From Hyphomicrobiales bacterium (lineage in GTDB: Bacteria; Pseudomonadota; Alphaproteobacteria; Rhizobiales; Rhizobiaceae): DNA of 64,000 nucleotides. Positions within the stretch are counted from its first letter, which is position 1. Every line of letters begins with the position of its first letter. The position numbers and the translations under genes were made by a program. The stretch lies in the NCBI GenBank assembly GCA_900468625.1, contig UBUL01000004.1, positions 62,001 through 126,000 on the forward strand, given 5' to 3'. Of this stretch, positions 10,188 to 19,003 are shown piece after piece. The notes under the pieces were generated by a model, which worked only from the letters and a program-made list of their open reading frames with translations, had not been told where the DNA came from and did no database searches.

Positions 10188-11570
10188 ATGGTGACCTTCG
10201 ATTCGATCAGACGCGACCAAGATCATACGCCGTCCAATGGATTGCGGTGGCTTTCGCGCTGGATGCGTCGCTATATCCTGCCGACCGGTCTCTATGCGCG
10301 TTCGCTGCTGATCTTCATTCTGCCGATGATCATCCTGCAGGCGGTCGTCACCATCGTCTTCATGGAGCGCCACTGGCAGATGGTGACGCAGCGGCTGTCG
10401 ATGGCGACCACGCGCGACATCGCCGCCATCATCACCATCATCCAGACGTATCCGCAGGATGCCGACTATTCCGCCATCACCCAGATGGCACGCCAGAAGC
10501 TGGATCTCGCCATTTCGATCGAACCGGGTGGCGAACTGCCGCCGCCCGGCGAGAAGCCTTTCTTTTCGATCCTCGACGGCATCCTGAGCGATGAAATCCG
10601 CGACCAGATCAACCTGCCCTTCTGGATCGATACCGTCGGCAACTCCAGCCTGGTCGAGATCCGCATCAAACTGCCCGACAAGGTGCTGCGCGTCTTCGCC
10701 AAACGCAGCCAGACATACGCGTCGAATACGCATATCTTCATCCTCTGGATGGTCGGCACCTCGCTGGTGCTGATCGGCATTGCCGTCCTGTTCCTGCGCG
10801 GCCAGATCCGCCCGATCCTGGCGCTGGCTCAGGCCGCCGAAAGCTTCGGCAAGGGACAGCGGCTGGAAAACTATTCCCCCCGCGGCGCCGACGAAATACG
10901 CCGCGCGGGCCTTGCCTTCATCCTGATGCGCGAGCGCATCGAGCGGCAGATCGAACAGCGCACCGCGATGCTCTCCGGCGTCAGCCACGACCTGCGCACT
11001 GTTCTCACCCGCTTCAAGCTGCAGCTCGCCCTTGTCGGCGACAATCCGGATCTCGTCGGCCTCAGCGAAGACGTCGAGGATATGCAAAGCATGCTCGAGG
11101 GCTACATGGCCTTCGCACGCGGCGAGGCGGAAGAAGATGTCGGGCAGTTCAAGCTCAGCGACATCCTCGAGAAGATCCGGCAGGACTTCACGCTGCATGA
11201 CAAGTCCATGAGCTTCTCCATTGAAGGAGATGATGAAATCTCCGTTCGGCCAAACGCCTTTACCCGTCTGGTGACTAACCTGGCCACCAATGCCCGCCGC
11301 TATGCCAACAGCCTGCGCGTCGAGGCCAAGCATAGCGCCAAATGGCTGACGATCGTCTTCGATGACGACGGACCGGGCATCCCCGTCCAGGCGCGCGAGG
11401 ACGTCTTCAAGCCGTTCTTCCGGCTGGATTCGGCGCGCAACCTCGACAAGTCCGGCACCGGCCTCGGCCTTGCCATCGCCCGCGACATTGCCCGCAGCCA
11501 CGGCGGCAACGTCACGCTCGGCGACAGCCCGCTCGGGGGCCTGCGCGCCACCATCCGCATTCCTGCCTGA
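10188..11570 (+). CDS. EnvZ-like sensor histidine kinase
   Basis: A 460-residue inner-membrane kinase, probable partner of the preceding response regulator. Order: TM1 (about 37-57), a periplasmic sensor of roughly 120 residues, TM2 (about 184-204), HAMP, HisKA with phospho-acceptor His267 in GVSHDLRTVLTRF, and HATPase with NLATNARRYA, DDDGPGIP and SGTGLGLAIARDIA. The H-box has Val where most EnvZ-type kinases have Pro after RT. The start is ATG 10188; GTG 10185 in the same frame is possible. Signal unknown. Confidence 0.92.
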   Translation: MVTFDSIRRDQDHTPSNGLRWLSRWMRRYILPTGLYARSLLIFILPMIILQAVVTIVFMERHWQMVTQRLSMATTRDIAAIITIIQTYPQDADYSAITQMARQKLDLAISIEPGGELPPPGEKPFFSILDGILSDEIRDQINLPFWIDTVGNSSLVEIRIKLPDKVLRVFAKRSQTYASNTHIFILWMVGTSLVLIGIAVLFLRGQIRPILALAQAAESFGKGQRLENYSPRGADEIRRAGLAFILMRERIERQIEQRTAMLSGVSHDLRTVLTRFKLQLALVGDNPDLVGLSEDVEDMQSMLEGYMAFARGEAEEDVGQFKLSDILEKIRQDFTLHDKSMSFSIEGDDEISVRPNAFTRLVTNLATNARRYANSLRVEAKHSAKWLTIVFDDDGPGIPVQAREDVFKPFFRLDSARNLDKSGTGLGLAIARDIARSHGGNVTLGDSPLGGLRATIRIPA

Positions 11571-11582
11571 AGGAGACACCAT

Positions 11583-12164
11583 ATGCCGATCGATATTGAC
11601 GGCATGCATTGGCTCAATGCGCCGCCGGTATGGGAAATGAACCAGGGGCGATTGTTCGTCCGATCCGGCAACAAGACCGATTTCTGGCAGGAAACCTATT
11701 ACGGCTTCCACCATGACGACGGTCATTTTCTTGGAAAGGCGCGCCGCGGCGATTTCACGGCGGAGGTGACCTTCATCGGCCGCTATGACGCGCTTTATGA
11801 TCAGGCCGGCCTTATGATCCGCCATGACGCCAGGCACTGGGTGAAATGCGGGATCGAATATACCGACGGCGCCAGGCATTTCAGCGTCGTCGTCACCAAT
11901 GGCAACTCCGATTGGTCGGCCTTCCGGCTGGATCACGAGTTTGACGCCATGTCGGCACGGGTGACGCGCAACGGCGACGCCCTCTTCATCCAATACCGCA
12001 CCGACCGGATGGACGAGTGGCGCATGGCAAGGCTCGCTTGGTTCGATCCGACGCTGGAGGAAGTCTTGGTCGGCCCGGCCTTCTGCTCGCCACAGCGCGA
12101 AGGCTTCGAAGCGGAATTCCTCGATTTCAGCCTGACAGACCCGGTATCACGAGATATTCACTGA
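11583..12164 (+). CDS. DUF1349 domain protein
   Basis: A 193-residue cytoplasmic protein of the DUF1349 family (concanavalin-like beta-sandwich, called regulation of enolase 1 in yeast). Marks: DFWQETYYGFHHDDGHFL, FTAEVTFIGRYDALYDQAGL and KCGIEYTDGARHFSVVVT. GAAGGAGA lies upstream of ATG 11583, and the gene follows the histidine kinase by 12 bp, so it is probably the last gene of the petP-petR-kinase transcript. Biochemical role unknown; ligand binding is suggested only by the fold. Confidence 0.88.
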   Translation: MPIDIDGMHWLNAPPVWEMNQGRLFVRSGNKTDFWQETYYGFHHDDGHFLGKARRGDFTAEVTFIGRYDALYDQAGLMIRHDARHWVKCGIEYTDGARHFSVVVTNGNSDWSAFRLDHEFDAMSARVTRNGDALFIQYRTDRMDEWRMARLAWFDPTLEEVLVGPAFCSPQREGFEAEFLDFSLTDPVSRDIH

Positions 12165-12196
12165 CCCCTTCATTTCGACGGCGGAAGGAAAGCCGC

Positions 12197-12538
12197 TCAC
12201 ATCATCCGTCTGCCGTTCGGCACCGGCTGGGTCACCGCAGCTAGAACGATCGCACCTGACTCGTCTTCGAAACCAAGGGTCAGTACCTCGGAACGCACCG
12301 GCCCGATCTGGCGCGGCGGAAAATTGACCACGGCCAGCACCTGCCGGCCGACAAGGGTTTCGGGCGTATAATGTACGGTGATCTGCGCGGAGGAGCGCTT
12401 GACACCGATCTCCGGTCCGAAATCGATCCTGAGCTTGTAAGCGTGCTTGCGCGCTTCCGGAAAGGTCTCGGCTTCGATGATCGTTCCCACGCGGATATCC
12501 ACCCTCTCGAAATCGTCGTAGGTGATCTCTTCCGCCAT
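12197..12538 (-). CDS. csaA: tRNA-binding domain protein, CsaA-like
   Basis: A 113-residue single OB-fold tRNA-binding protein of the CsaA/EMAP-II type. It carries FERVDIRVGTIIEAETFPEA, RSSAQIT, VLAVVNFPPRQIGPVRSEVL and the C-terminal VPNGRRM. The family is described as an export-related chaperone in Bacillus and as a tRNA-binding dimer. It is the last gene of an apparent ybjN-proC-csaA operon on the minus strand, 21 bp after proC. Confidence 0.9.
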   Translation of the reverse strand: MAEEITYDDFERVDIRVGTIIEAETFPEARKHAYKLRIDFGPEIGVKRSSAQITVHYTPETLVGRQVLAVVNFPPRQIGPVRSEVLTLGFEDESGAIVLAAVTQPVPNGRRMM

Positions 12539-12559
12539 GTCCTGCCCTTTATCGAAAAC

Positions 12560-13399
12560 TCAGCCGGCCAGTTCCTGCGCCCGTTTACGAGCCGCTTCGA
12601 GAGCCGCGTCGAACAAGGGTTGCATGCCATCCTCCGCCATCAGCACGCTCAACGCTGCAGCGGTCGTGCCGCCGGGAGACGTCACATTCTGGCGCAGACG
12701 CGAAGCGTCGTCGGGAGACTGGTGCAGCAATTCACCAGCCCCCGCGACGGTTTCCCGTGCGAGCCGCATGGCGAGGTCCGCCTGCAGGCCGAGCTTCCGG
12801 CCCGCCTCCGCCATGCATTCCACGAGATAGAAAACATAGGCAGGCCCACTGCCCGAGACTGCGGTCACGGCATCGATATCGGCTTCGTCAGACACCCATT
12901 CGACGGGACCGGATACCTTCAAAAGGCTTTGAACCAGCTGCCGCTGGCGTTCGCTTACACGCACATTTGCAAAAGCACCGGTGACGCCGCGCCCGACCAT
13001 GGCGGCCGTGTTCGGCATGGCGCGCACCATGGCCGCTTCCCCCAGACTAGCTTCAAGCGAGGAGAGCGTCTTGCCGGCTGCGATGGAAACGACGACGGTC
13101 CCCTCGCCCATGGCAGACTTGAACGGCGGCAGAACCGCATCCATGACCTGCGGCTTAACGGCGATGAAAAGAACACCCGCCGTCAGGCCTTTCGGAACCT
13201 CAGTGACATGGCTTGCGCCGGCATCCGCAATCGTCTTCCGCATTGCATCGGCCGGGTCGGGATCGACGACGATGACCGATGATCCAGGCACGCCGTTCTT
13301 CAGCCACCCCGTCAGCAACGCGCCACCCATATTGCCCGCACCGATCAGGACGATCGGCCCGGAGGACGCAAATGCGTTGGCGGATTGTTCACCTGTCAT
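12560..13399 (-). CDS. proC: Pyrroline-5-carboxylate reductase
   Basis: A 279-residue cytoplasmic enzyme reducing 1-pyrroline-5-carboxylate to proline with NAD(P)H, the last step of proline synthesis. N-terminal Rossmann motif IVLIGAGNMGGALLTGW (about 15-31); C-terminal dimerisation/substrate domain AVSGSGPAYVFYLVECM and NVTSPGGTTAAAL. Start ATG 13399 lies one base past the TGA of the upstream ybjN-like gene, indicating translational coupling; the in-frame extension to 13510 runs into that gene and is rejected. Confidence 0.95.
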   Translation of the reverse strand: MTGEQSANAFASSGPIVLIGAGNMGGALLTGWLKNGVPGSSVIVVDPDPADAMRKTIADAGASHVTEVPKGLTAGVLFIAVKPQVMDAVLPPFKSAMGEGTVVVSIAAGKTLSSLEASLGEAAMVRAMPNTAAMVGRGVTGAFANVRVSERQRQLVQSLLKVSGPVEWVSDEADIDAVTAVSGSGPAYVFYLVECMAEAGRKLGLQADLAMRLARETVAGAGELLHQSPDDASRLRQNVTSPGGTTAAALSVLMAEDGMQPLFDAALEAARKRAQELAG

Positions 13400-13400
13400 G

Positions 13401-13901
13401 TCACGCTTCGCCCACCGTTTCGAAAAGTACCGCTTCCATGGCGCGGTTGGCATCAAGGCCGGACCATACCACGAATTGGAAAGCCTGATAGTAGGCCTCA
13501 CAGGTGTCAAGCGCGTTGGAAAGCAGCACCTCCACCTGCCGGTTGGTGGGCTCGGCGCCGCCGGACAAGAGCAGCGATTGGCGGAAGATGACGATGTCTT
13601 CCTGACGCCACAGATCGAAATGACCCATCAGCACCTGCCCGTTGATGCAGGACAGCAGCTTGATCACTTCGTTGACGCGCGGATCCGGAACCTTGACATC
13701 GAACGCGCAGGCTATGTGCAGCGCCTCGAACTCCTCCATCCAGGAGAACGAGACGTGATAGTCGGTCCATCGTCCCTCGACGGTCATGGCGAGTTCGTCC
13801 TCGCCGGACCGTTCGAACGACCAGTCATTATTGGCAGCGACGAACTCGATCATGTCGACCGGATTCGATTGTCGTTCGGCTTCCATTTCCATAAGGCTCA
13901 T
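13401..13901 (-). CDS. YbjN domain protein
   Basis: A 166-residue cytoplasmic protein with the YbjN (DUF1790-like) fold, conserved in alphaproteobacteria as the gene before proC. Typical segments: NDWSFERSGEDELAMTVEGR, WTDYHVSFSWMEEFEALHIA and INGQVLMGHFDLW. Family members are proposed type III secretion chaperone-like or sensory proteins without a proven activity. ATG 13901 has AAGGTG upstream. First gene of ybjN-proC-csaA. Confidence 0.88.
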   Translation of the reverse strand: MSLMEMEAERQSNPVDMIEFVAANNDWSFERSGEDELAMTVEGRWTDYHVSFSWMEEFEALHIACAFDVKVPDPRVNEVIKLLSCINGQVLMGHFDLWRQEDIVIFRQSLLLSGGAEPTNRQVEVLLSNALDTCEAYYQAFQFVVWSGLDANRAMEAVLFETVGEA

Positions 13902-14291
13902 GCAGCACCTTCTTGACCGGATCGGTTGCAGTTTTCCCGTGGCTCGACACTGAAAGAACGCAAACAATTTTACTCCGGAAACATCCTCGGGATGATGTTC
14001 AACGGCTGCCAGACTAACGCTTCCACCATGCCCGGGGCTTACCAAGTCCGTTTCGAATCATCATTTAAAATCAGTGTATAGCGGCATGCCCGGCATGCCA
14101 GCCCCCGAACGGTGATTTTGGAAACGCCACTGTGGAAAGCTCTTCCGACGCCTATTCAGAAGGGAGTCATAAGCGACTCTGGTGATTGGCTTTTTTGCCT
14201 ATGTCCACAGGTGGAAAAACAGACGGAAATTTTCAGAGGAAAAAGGCACGGCAAACGGGTGTCGCGCCGATCTGCAAACAGAAGCCCGGGC
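13902..14291. other. Intergenic region upstream of the ybjN operon
   Basis: About 390 bp, both flanking genes on the minus strand. No supported gene. GGCATGCC, an 8-bp palindrome, occurs twice one base apart (14083-14090 and 14092-14099), making a 17-bp palindrome about 180 bp from the ybjN start. Confidence 0.45.
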
Positions 14292-14552
14292 TTATTCGCC
14301 CTTGGAAGCAAGCTTGGCTTCGAGCGCTTCGATTCTCGCCAGCAGCGCCTCGTTCTCGTCGCGTGCCTTGATCGCCATTTCGCGGACGGCTTCGAACTCC
14401 TCACGCTTGACGATATCCATGCTGTTCAGCCAGCGCTCGGCATGAGCATTGAAGGCGGTCTCGATTTCGCGGCGCACGCCCTGGGCAGCACCGGCGGCAT
14501 CGGTCATCAGCTTGGCGAATTCATCCAAGATTCGGTTCGGTCCAGTGCTCAT
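14292..14552 (-). CDS. ubiK: Ubiquinone biosynthesis accessory factor UbiK-like (BMFP domain)
   Basis: An 86-residue protein of the YqiC/BMFP family. It has an amphipathic N-terminus (NRILDEFAKLMTDAAGAAQG) followed by a trimeric coiled coil ending ALLARIEALEAKLASKGE. UbiK in E. coli assists the soluble ubiquinone-synthesis complex under aerobic conditions and associates with membranes. AAGGAG sits seven bases before ATG 14552. Stands alone, divergent from lgt. Confidence 0.85.
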   Translation of the reverse strand: MSTGPNRILDEFAKLMTDAAGAAQGVRREIETAFNAHAERWLNSMDIVKREEFEAVREMAIKARDENEALLARIEALEAKLASKGE

Positions 14553-14816
14553 GGCAATCTCCTTGCAGCCGTCGGCCCTCAACGGTCAGGCATCGATATG
14601 GGCCAGATAGTGCTGAGGTAGGATTTCCAAGGGGCCGATGCAAGCGAATTGAGATAGGACGGGACAACCTGCCCCATGATCTCGGGCGGATCAACAATCG
14701 ACTTGACCGTTTCGACAGCGAACGCCATGTTCCGCGCACATTTAGCTATATAGCATGATCCTGTTCCGGAATGGCACGGTGCTTTCGGGAATCATGCTGC
14801 AACGGGCCTGACGATC

Positions 14817-15704
14817 TTGCTGACATCCGCCAACCTCGCCGCCATCCTGCCGTTTCCGGATATCGACCCGGTCGCCGTCTCTCTCGGGCCGGTTTCTGTT
14901 CATTGGTACGGGCTTGCCTATGTCGCGGGTATTCTGCTCGGCTGGTTCTATGCGAGGCGGCTGGTCGACAACGGCAGGCTCTGGCTGAACGATACCGCAC
15001 CGATGACGCGCCAGCATCTGGATGACTTTATCCTCTGGGTCGCCTTTGGCATCGTTCTCGGCGGCCGCATCGGTTATATCCTCTTCTACGACCTCGATCC
15101 CGTGCTGGCTAACCCGATCCGCGCCATCGAGGTTTGGAATGGTGGCATGTCCTTCCACGGTGGATTAATAGGCACGACTATCGCCATGATCTTGTTTGCG
15201 AGGCGCAACCAGATCCCAGCCTGGAGTCTGTTCGATATCGTTGCTGCCGTCGCGCCGATCGGCCTATTTTTCGGCCGCATCGCCAATTTCATCAATGGCG
15301 AGCTTTGGGGCCGGGTCAGCGACGTTCCGTGGGCGATGGTCTTCTGCAGCCCGCATGTGATCGCCGCCCATAACGGCGTCTGCCCCGCCGGTCCCGATCC
15401 GCGCCACCCCAGTCAGCTCTACGAGGCCGGCATCGAAGGCATTGTTCTCTTCCTCCTGCTCTTCATTCTGACCCGCTGGGCGCTGGCGCTGAAAAAGCCG
15501 GGCACGGTCAGCGGTATTTTTGTGATCGGCTACGCGTTCTCGCGTATTTTTGTCGAATTCTTCCGTCAGCCTGACGAGCAGCTCGGTTATCTGCTCGGTA
15601 CGAACTGGCTGACGATGGGCATGGTGCTGTCGCTTCCGATGGTCGCCATCGGCCTTTGGGCTGTTATCCGCGCCCGTCAGGCGGCGGCAAGGCAGATGGC
15701 TTGA
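14817..15704 (+). CDS. lgt: Prolipoprotein diacylglyceryl transferase
   Basis: A 295-residue inner-membrane enzyme with about seven helices. It transfers diacylglycerol from phosphatidylglycerol to the lipobox cysteine of prelipoproteins. Lgt marks: [16 protein letters not shown], the catalytic region [12 protein letters not shown] (about 106-117) and [14 protein letters not shown]. The only plausible start in this frame is TTG 14817 with a weak ribosome-binding site; homologues begin at the same place ([19 protein letters not shown]). Substrates in this window include the lipoprotein at 19004. Confidence 0.95.
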   Translation: MLTSANLAAILPFPDIDPVAVSLGPVSVHWYGLAYVAGILLGWFYARRLVDNGRLWLNDTAPMTRQHLDDFILWVAFGIVLGGRIGYILFYDLDPVLANPIRAIEVWNGGMSFHGGLIGTTIAMILFARRNQIPAWSLFDIVAAVAPIGLFFGRIANFINGELWGRVSDVPWAMVFCSPHVIAAHNGVCPAGPDPRHPSQLYEAGIEGIVLFLLLFILTRWALALKKPGTVSGIFVIGYAFSRIFVEFFRQPDEQLGYLLGTNWLTMGMVLSLPMVAIGLWAVIRARQAAARQMA

Positions 15705-15780
15705 GGTGGGGTTAATATCGCGTGATCCTTGCGGGAATGGCTCGCAGTCTTTCACGGTCACGCAATAGCGAAAGCAAAGA

Positions 15781-16878
15781 ATGACGACGGCGCTCGGGGA
15801 AAAAATCAAAGCCATCATCCGCACGAACGGGCCGTTGAGCATCACGGATTATTTTTCGCTGTGTCTCGCCGATCCGGTGCATGGCTATTACAAGACGCGT
15901 GAACCTTTCGGCCAATCCGGTGACTTCGTCACCGCGCCCGAAATCAGCCAGCTGTTCGGCGAAATGATCGGTGTCTTCATGGTGCATGCCTGGCAGCGGC
16001 ATGGAACGCCGGCCGTGGTACGTCTCGTCGAAATCGGGCCGGGACGCGGCACGATGATGTCGGACATGCTGCGCGTCATCGGCAAGCTGGCGCCGCCGCT
16101 CTACGATGTGATGACGGTGCATCTCGTCGAAACCAGCGAGCGTCTGCAGGGCTTCCAGCGCCAGACGCTCGAAACCTACGGCGCAAAAATCTCCTGGCAC
16201 ACGGATTTCGGCGAAGTGCCGGCGGGTTTTACCCTGCTCGCCGCCAATGAGCTCTTCGACGCCATTCCCATCCGCCAGTTCGTCCGCACCGCCAACGGTT
16301 TCCGCGAACGCACGGTCGGCCTCGACGTGAGCGACGAACTGGCCTTTACGGCAGGCATCGCCACGCTCGATCCGGCGCTTCTTCCCGAGGGCGCGCTTCC
16401 TCCGATCGGCACGATTTTCGAAATCGCGCCGGCCCGCCAGGCCGTTATGACGACGATCTGCCACAGGCTGGCAGCCCATGGCGGCACGGCACTCGCCATC
16501 GACTATGGTCACATGGCCACAAGCTTCGGCGACACGCTGCAGGCCGTGCGCATGCATGAATACGATCCGCCGCTGGAGCATCCCGGTGAGGCAGACCTCA
16601 CCAGCCACGTCGATTTCCAGCATCTGGCGCAAACCGCCCTCGCCTCCGGCATGCACATCAACGGCTGCTGCCATCAGGGCGATTTCCTGATTGGACTCGG
16701 CCTGCTGGAGCGGGCTGCGGCGCTCGGCCGTGATCAGGATGCGGCGACCCAGGAGAATATCCGCATTGCCGTGGAACGGCTCGCAGGTGCCGGCGAAGGC
16801 AAGATGGGAGAACTCTTCAAAGCGCTGGCAATATCGAGCCCGGCGATCGATCTCCTGCCCTTTCGTCCCATTAGCTGA
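15781..16878 (+). CDS. SAM-dependent methyltransferase, MidA/NDUFAF7 family
   Basis: A 365-residue class I methyltransferase (formerly DUF185). The SAM loop is RLVEIGPGRGTMMSDMLR near residue 81, preceded by the family N-terminus GPLSITDYFSLCLADPVHGYY. LAANELFDAIPIRQF is the conserved catalytic-domain segment. Mitochondrial NDUFAF7 dimethylates an arginine of complex I subunit NDUFS2; a similar role in bacteria is plausible, not shown. Lies between lgt and pgeF in the usual alphaproteobacterial order. Confidence 0.92.
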   Translation: MTTALGEKIKAIIRTNGPLSITDYFSLCLADPVHGYYKTREPFGQSGDFVTAPEISQLFGEMIGVFMVHAWQRHGTPAVVRLVEIGPGRGTMMSDMLRVIGKLAPPLYDVMTVHLVETSERLQGFQRQTLETYGAKISWHTDFGEVPAGFTLLAANELFDAIPIRQFVRTANGFRERTVGLDVSDELAFTAGIATLDPALLPEGALPPIGTIFEIAPARQAVMTTICHRLAAHGGTALAIDYGHMATSFGDTLQAVRMHEYDPPLEHPGEADLTSHVDFQHLAQTALASGMHINGCCHQGDFLIGLGLLERAAALGRDQDAATQENIRIAVERLAGAGEGKMGELFKALAISSPAIDLLPFRPIS

Positions 16879-16967
16879 AGCTTGATCACCAATCCTGCGG
16901 ATTGACAGCGCGCGCCGGGCTGGGCCAACATCCCGGTCAAATCGAACTGCTTCGCCGCGGCTGCGTT

Positions 16968-17795
16968 ATGTCAAGCACGACACGCCATACCGGATATCAA
17001 GGGACACTCTCGTTGCCGACACCACTTGCAAGCACGCTTTTGAGCGCCGCCGAGGCTGCCAATATTCGCCACGGCTATTTCACCCGTGCCGGCGGCATCT
17101 CCGAAGGCCTGTATCGCGGGCTGAACGTCGGCCTTGGTTCGCATGACGATCGTGAACATGTGCAGGAAAACCGCCGCCGGGTTGCCGGCTGGTTCGGCCT
17201 GCCTGTCGAACAGCTCGCCACCGTGCATCAGATCCATTCGCCCGATGTCGTGACCATCAAGGCGAATTACGATGGCAGCCGGCCGCAGGCCGATGCAATG
17301 GTGACGGCCACGCCGGGCATCGTGCTCGGCGTGCTCGCCGCCGACTGCGGCCCCGTCCTCTTCGCCGATCCGGAAAACCGTGTCGTCGGCGCTGCCCATG
17401 CCGGCTGGAAGGGCGCGCTGACCGGCGTGCTTGAAAACACGATCGATGCAATGGTGGCGCTCGGCGCAAAGCGCGAGGCAATCATTGCCTGTCTCGGTCC
17501 CTCGATCAGCCAGGCGAGCTATGAAGTCGGCCCCGAATTCGTCGAGCGCTTTCTCGCTTGCGATCCCGACTATGCCAAATATTTCGCGTCATCCGCGCGG
17601 GCCGGCCATGCCATGTTCGATCTGCCGTCCCTGACGGTCGATCGCCTGCGCAAGGCTGGCGTTACGGCGGAAAGCCTGAACCTCTGCACCTATCCGGACA
17701 AGGAGCGATTCTTCTCCTATCGGCGTACGACGCATGCGAAGGAGCCGGATTACGGACGGCAGATTTCCGCCATCGCTATCGGGGAGGCAACCTAA
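16968..17795 (+). CDS. pgeF: Peptidoglycan editing factor PgeF (laccase-domain protein)
   Basis: A 275-residue protein of the YfiH/PgeF family. In E. coli PgeF it removes aberrant serine-containing UDP-MurNAc precursors. Metal and catalytic residues are visible: His in VHQIHSPDV, Cys in AADCGPVLFADP and His in GAAHAGWKGAL. The C-terminal CTYPDKERFFSYRRTT is typical. Start ATG 16968 is chosen; an upstream TTG at 16902 is possible. The next gene begins one base after the stop codon, so the two are co-transcribed. Confidence 0.9.
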   Translation: MSSTTRHTGYQGTLSLPTPLASTLLSAAEAANIRHGYFTRAGGISEGLYRGLNVGLGSHDDREHVQENRRRVAGWFGLPVEQLATVHQIHSPDVVTIKANYDGSRPQADAMVTATPGIVLGVLAADCGPVLFADPENRVVGAAHAGWKGALTGVLENTIDAMVALGAKREAIIACLGPSISQASYEVGPEFVERFLACDPDYAKYFASSARAGHAMFDLPSLTVDRLRKAGVTAESLNLCTYPDKERFFSYRRTTHAKEPDYGRQISAIAIGEAT

Positions 17796-17796
17796 T

Positions 17797-18948
17797 ATGG
17801 CCCTGCATTTCGAACGCAGCGAATTCGATGCTCGCCTGGCACGATTGTTGGCGAGAATGCAGGAGGAAAAGCTCGATGCCATGCTGCTCTTCGCACAGGA
17901 GAGCATGTATTGGCTGACGGGCTACGATACGTTCGGCTATTGCTTCTTCCAGACGCTGGTCGTCAAGGCGGATGGATCTCTGACGCTGATGACGCGCTCG
18001 GCCGATCTGCGCCAGGCGCAGCTGACCTCGGTCATCACCGACATCCGCATCTGGGTCGATCGCGTCAACGCCGATCCGACGCTCGATCTCAAGGAGCTCT
18101 TGTCCGATCTCGATCTGCTCGGTGCCCGTATCGGCGTCGAATACGACACTCACGGCATGACGGGCCGCATCGCCCGGCTGCTCGACCAGCAATTGGCGAG
18201 TTTCGGCCAGATCGTCGACGCCTCCTATCTCATCAGCCGCCTGCGTCTGACCAAGAGCCCCGCAGAAATCGCCCACATCGAACGCGCCGCGGCACTGGCC
18301 GACGGTGCCCTGGACGCGGCGCTCTCCCTGGTCAAGACCGGCGTGGATGAGTCAGATATTCTCGAAGCCATGCAGGGCGCCGTCTTTGCCGGCGGCGGCG
18401 ATTACTCGGCCAACGAATTCATCATCGGCTCGGGGACGGAAGCCCTGCTCTGCCGCTACAGGTCCGGCCGACGCAAGCTCGATGCCGATGACCAGCTGAC
18501 GCTGGAATGGGCCGGCGTCGACGCTCACTATCACGCGGCCATGATGCGCACGATCGTCATCGGCACTCCCAGCCATCGCCACCGCGAGCTCTACAGCGCC
18601 TGCCTGGAAACGCTGCAGGCGATCGAAACGATCCTGATGCCCGGGCACACCTTCGGCGACGTTTTCGATATGCACGCCAGGATCATGGACGAGCGCGGCC
18701 TTGCCCGCCATCGGCTGAATGCCTGCGGCTACTCTCTTGGCGCCCGGTTCTCGCCTTCGTGGATGGAGCAAGAGATGTTCCATATGGGCAATCCGCTGGA
18801 GATTCAGGAGAACATGTCGCTCTTCGTGCACATGATCATCATGGATTCCGACAGCGGCACCGCCATGACCCTCGGACAGACCTATCTGACGACCTCGCAG
18901 GCTCCGAAAGCCCTTTCCCGCCACCCTCTCGAATTTCTTAACCGTTAG
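17797..18948 (+). CDS. M24-family hydrolase (creatinase/ectoine hydrolase-like) lacking metal ligands
   Basis: A 383-residue pita-bread protein: N-terminal creatinase domain (about 10-140) and C-terminal M24 domain. In Xaa-Pro peptidases two Asp, one His and two Glu bind two metals. Here the matching positions read Glu and Ala (LEWAGVDAHYHAAMMRT), Tyr (GYSLGARF), His (LFVHM) and a non-acidic residue (TAMTLGQ). Metal-free members such as creatinase and ectoine hydrolase DoeA share the GYSLG pattern, so a C-N hydrolase is more likely than an aminopeptidase. Co-transcribed with pgeF. Substrate unknown. Confidence 0.85.
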   Translation: MALHFERSEFDARLARLLARMQEEKLDAMLLFAQESMYWLTGYDTFGYCFFQTLVVKADGSLTLMTRSADLRQAQLTSVITDIRIWVDRVNADPTLDLKELLSDLDLLGARIGVEYDTHGMTGRIARLLDQQLASFGQIVDASYLISRLRLTKSPAEIAHIERAAALADGALDAALSLVKTGVDESDILEAMQGAVFAGGGDYSANEFIIGSGTEALLCRYRSGRRKLDADDQLTLEWAGVDAHYHAAMMRTIVIGTPSHRHRELYSACLETLQAIETILMPGHTFGDVFDMHARIMDERGLARHRLNACGYSLGARFSPSWMEQEMFHMGNPLEIQENMSLFVHMIIMDSDSGTAMTLGQTYLTTSQAPKALSRHPLEFLNR

Positions 18949-19003
18949 GGGCGTAAGATAGCGATCCTGGACGGTAAGCCCGTCGGGAGAAAGGATCGCG
19001 TCT

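Noticed and set aside
10143..11993. A 616-codon minus-strand open frame opposite the histidine kinase
   Set aside because: It mirrors the GC-rich third positions of the kinase gene, has no domain pattern, and the plus strand has clear kinase motifs.
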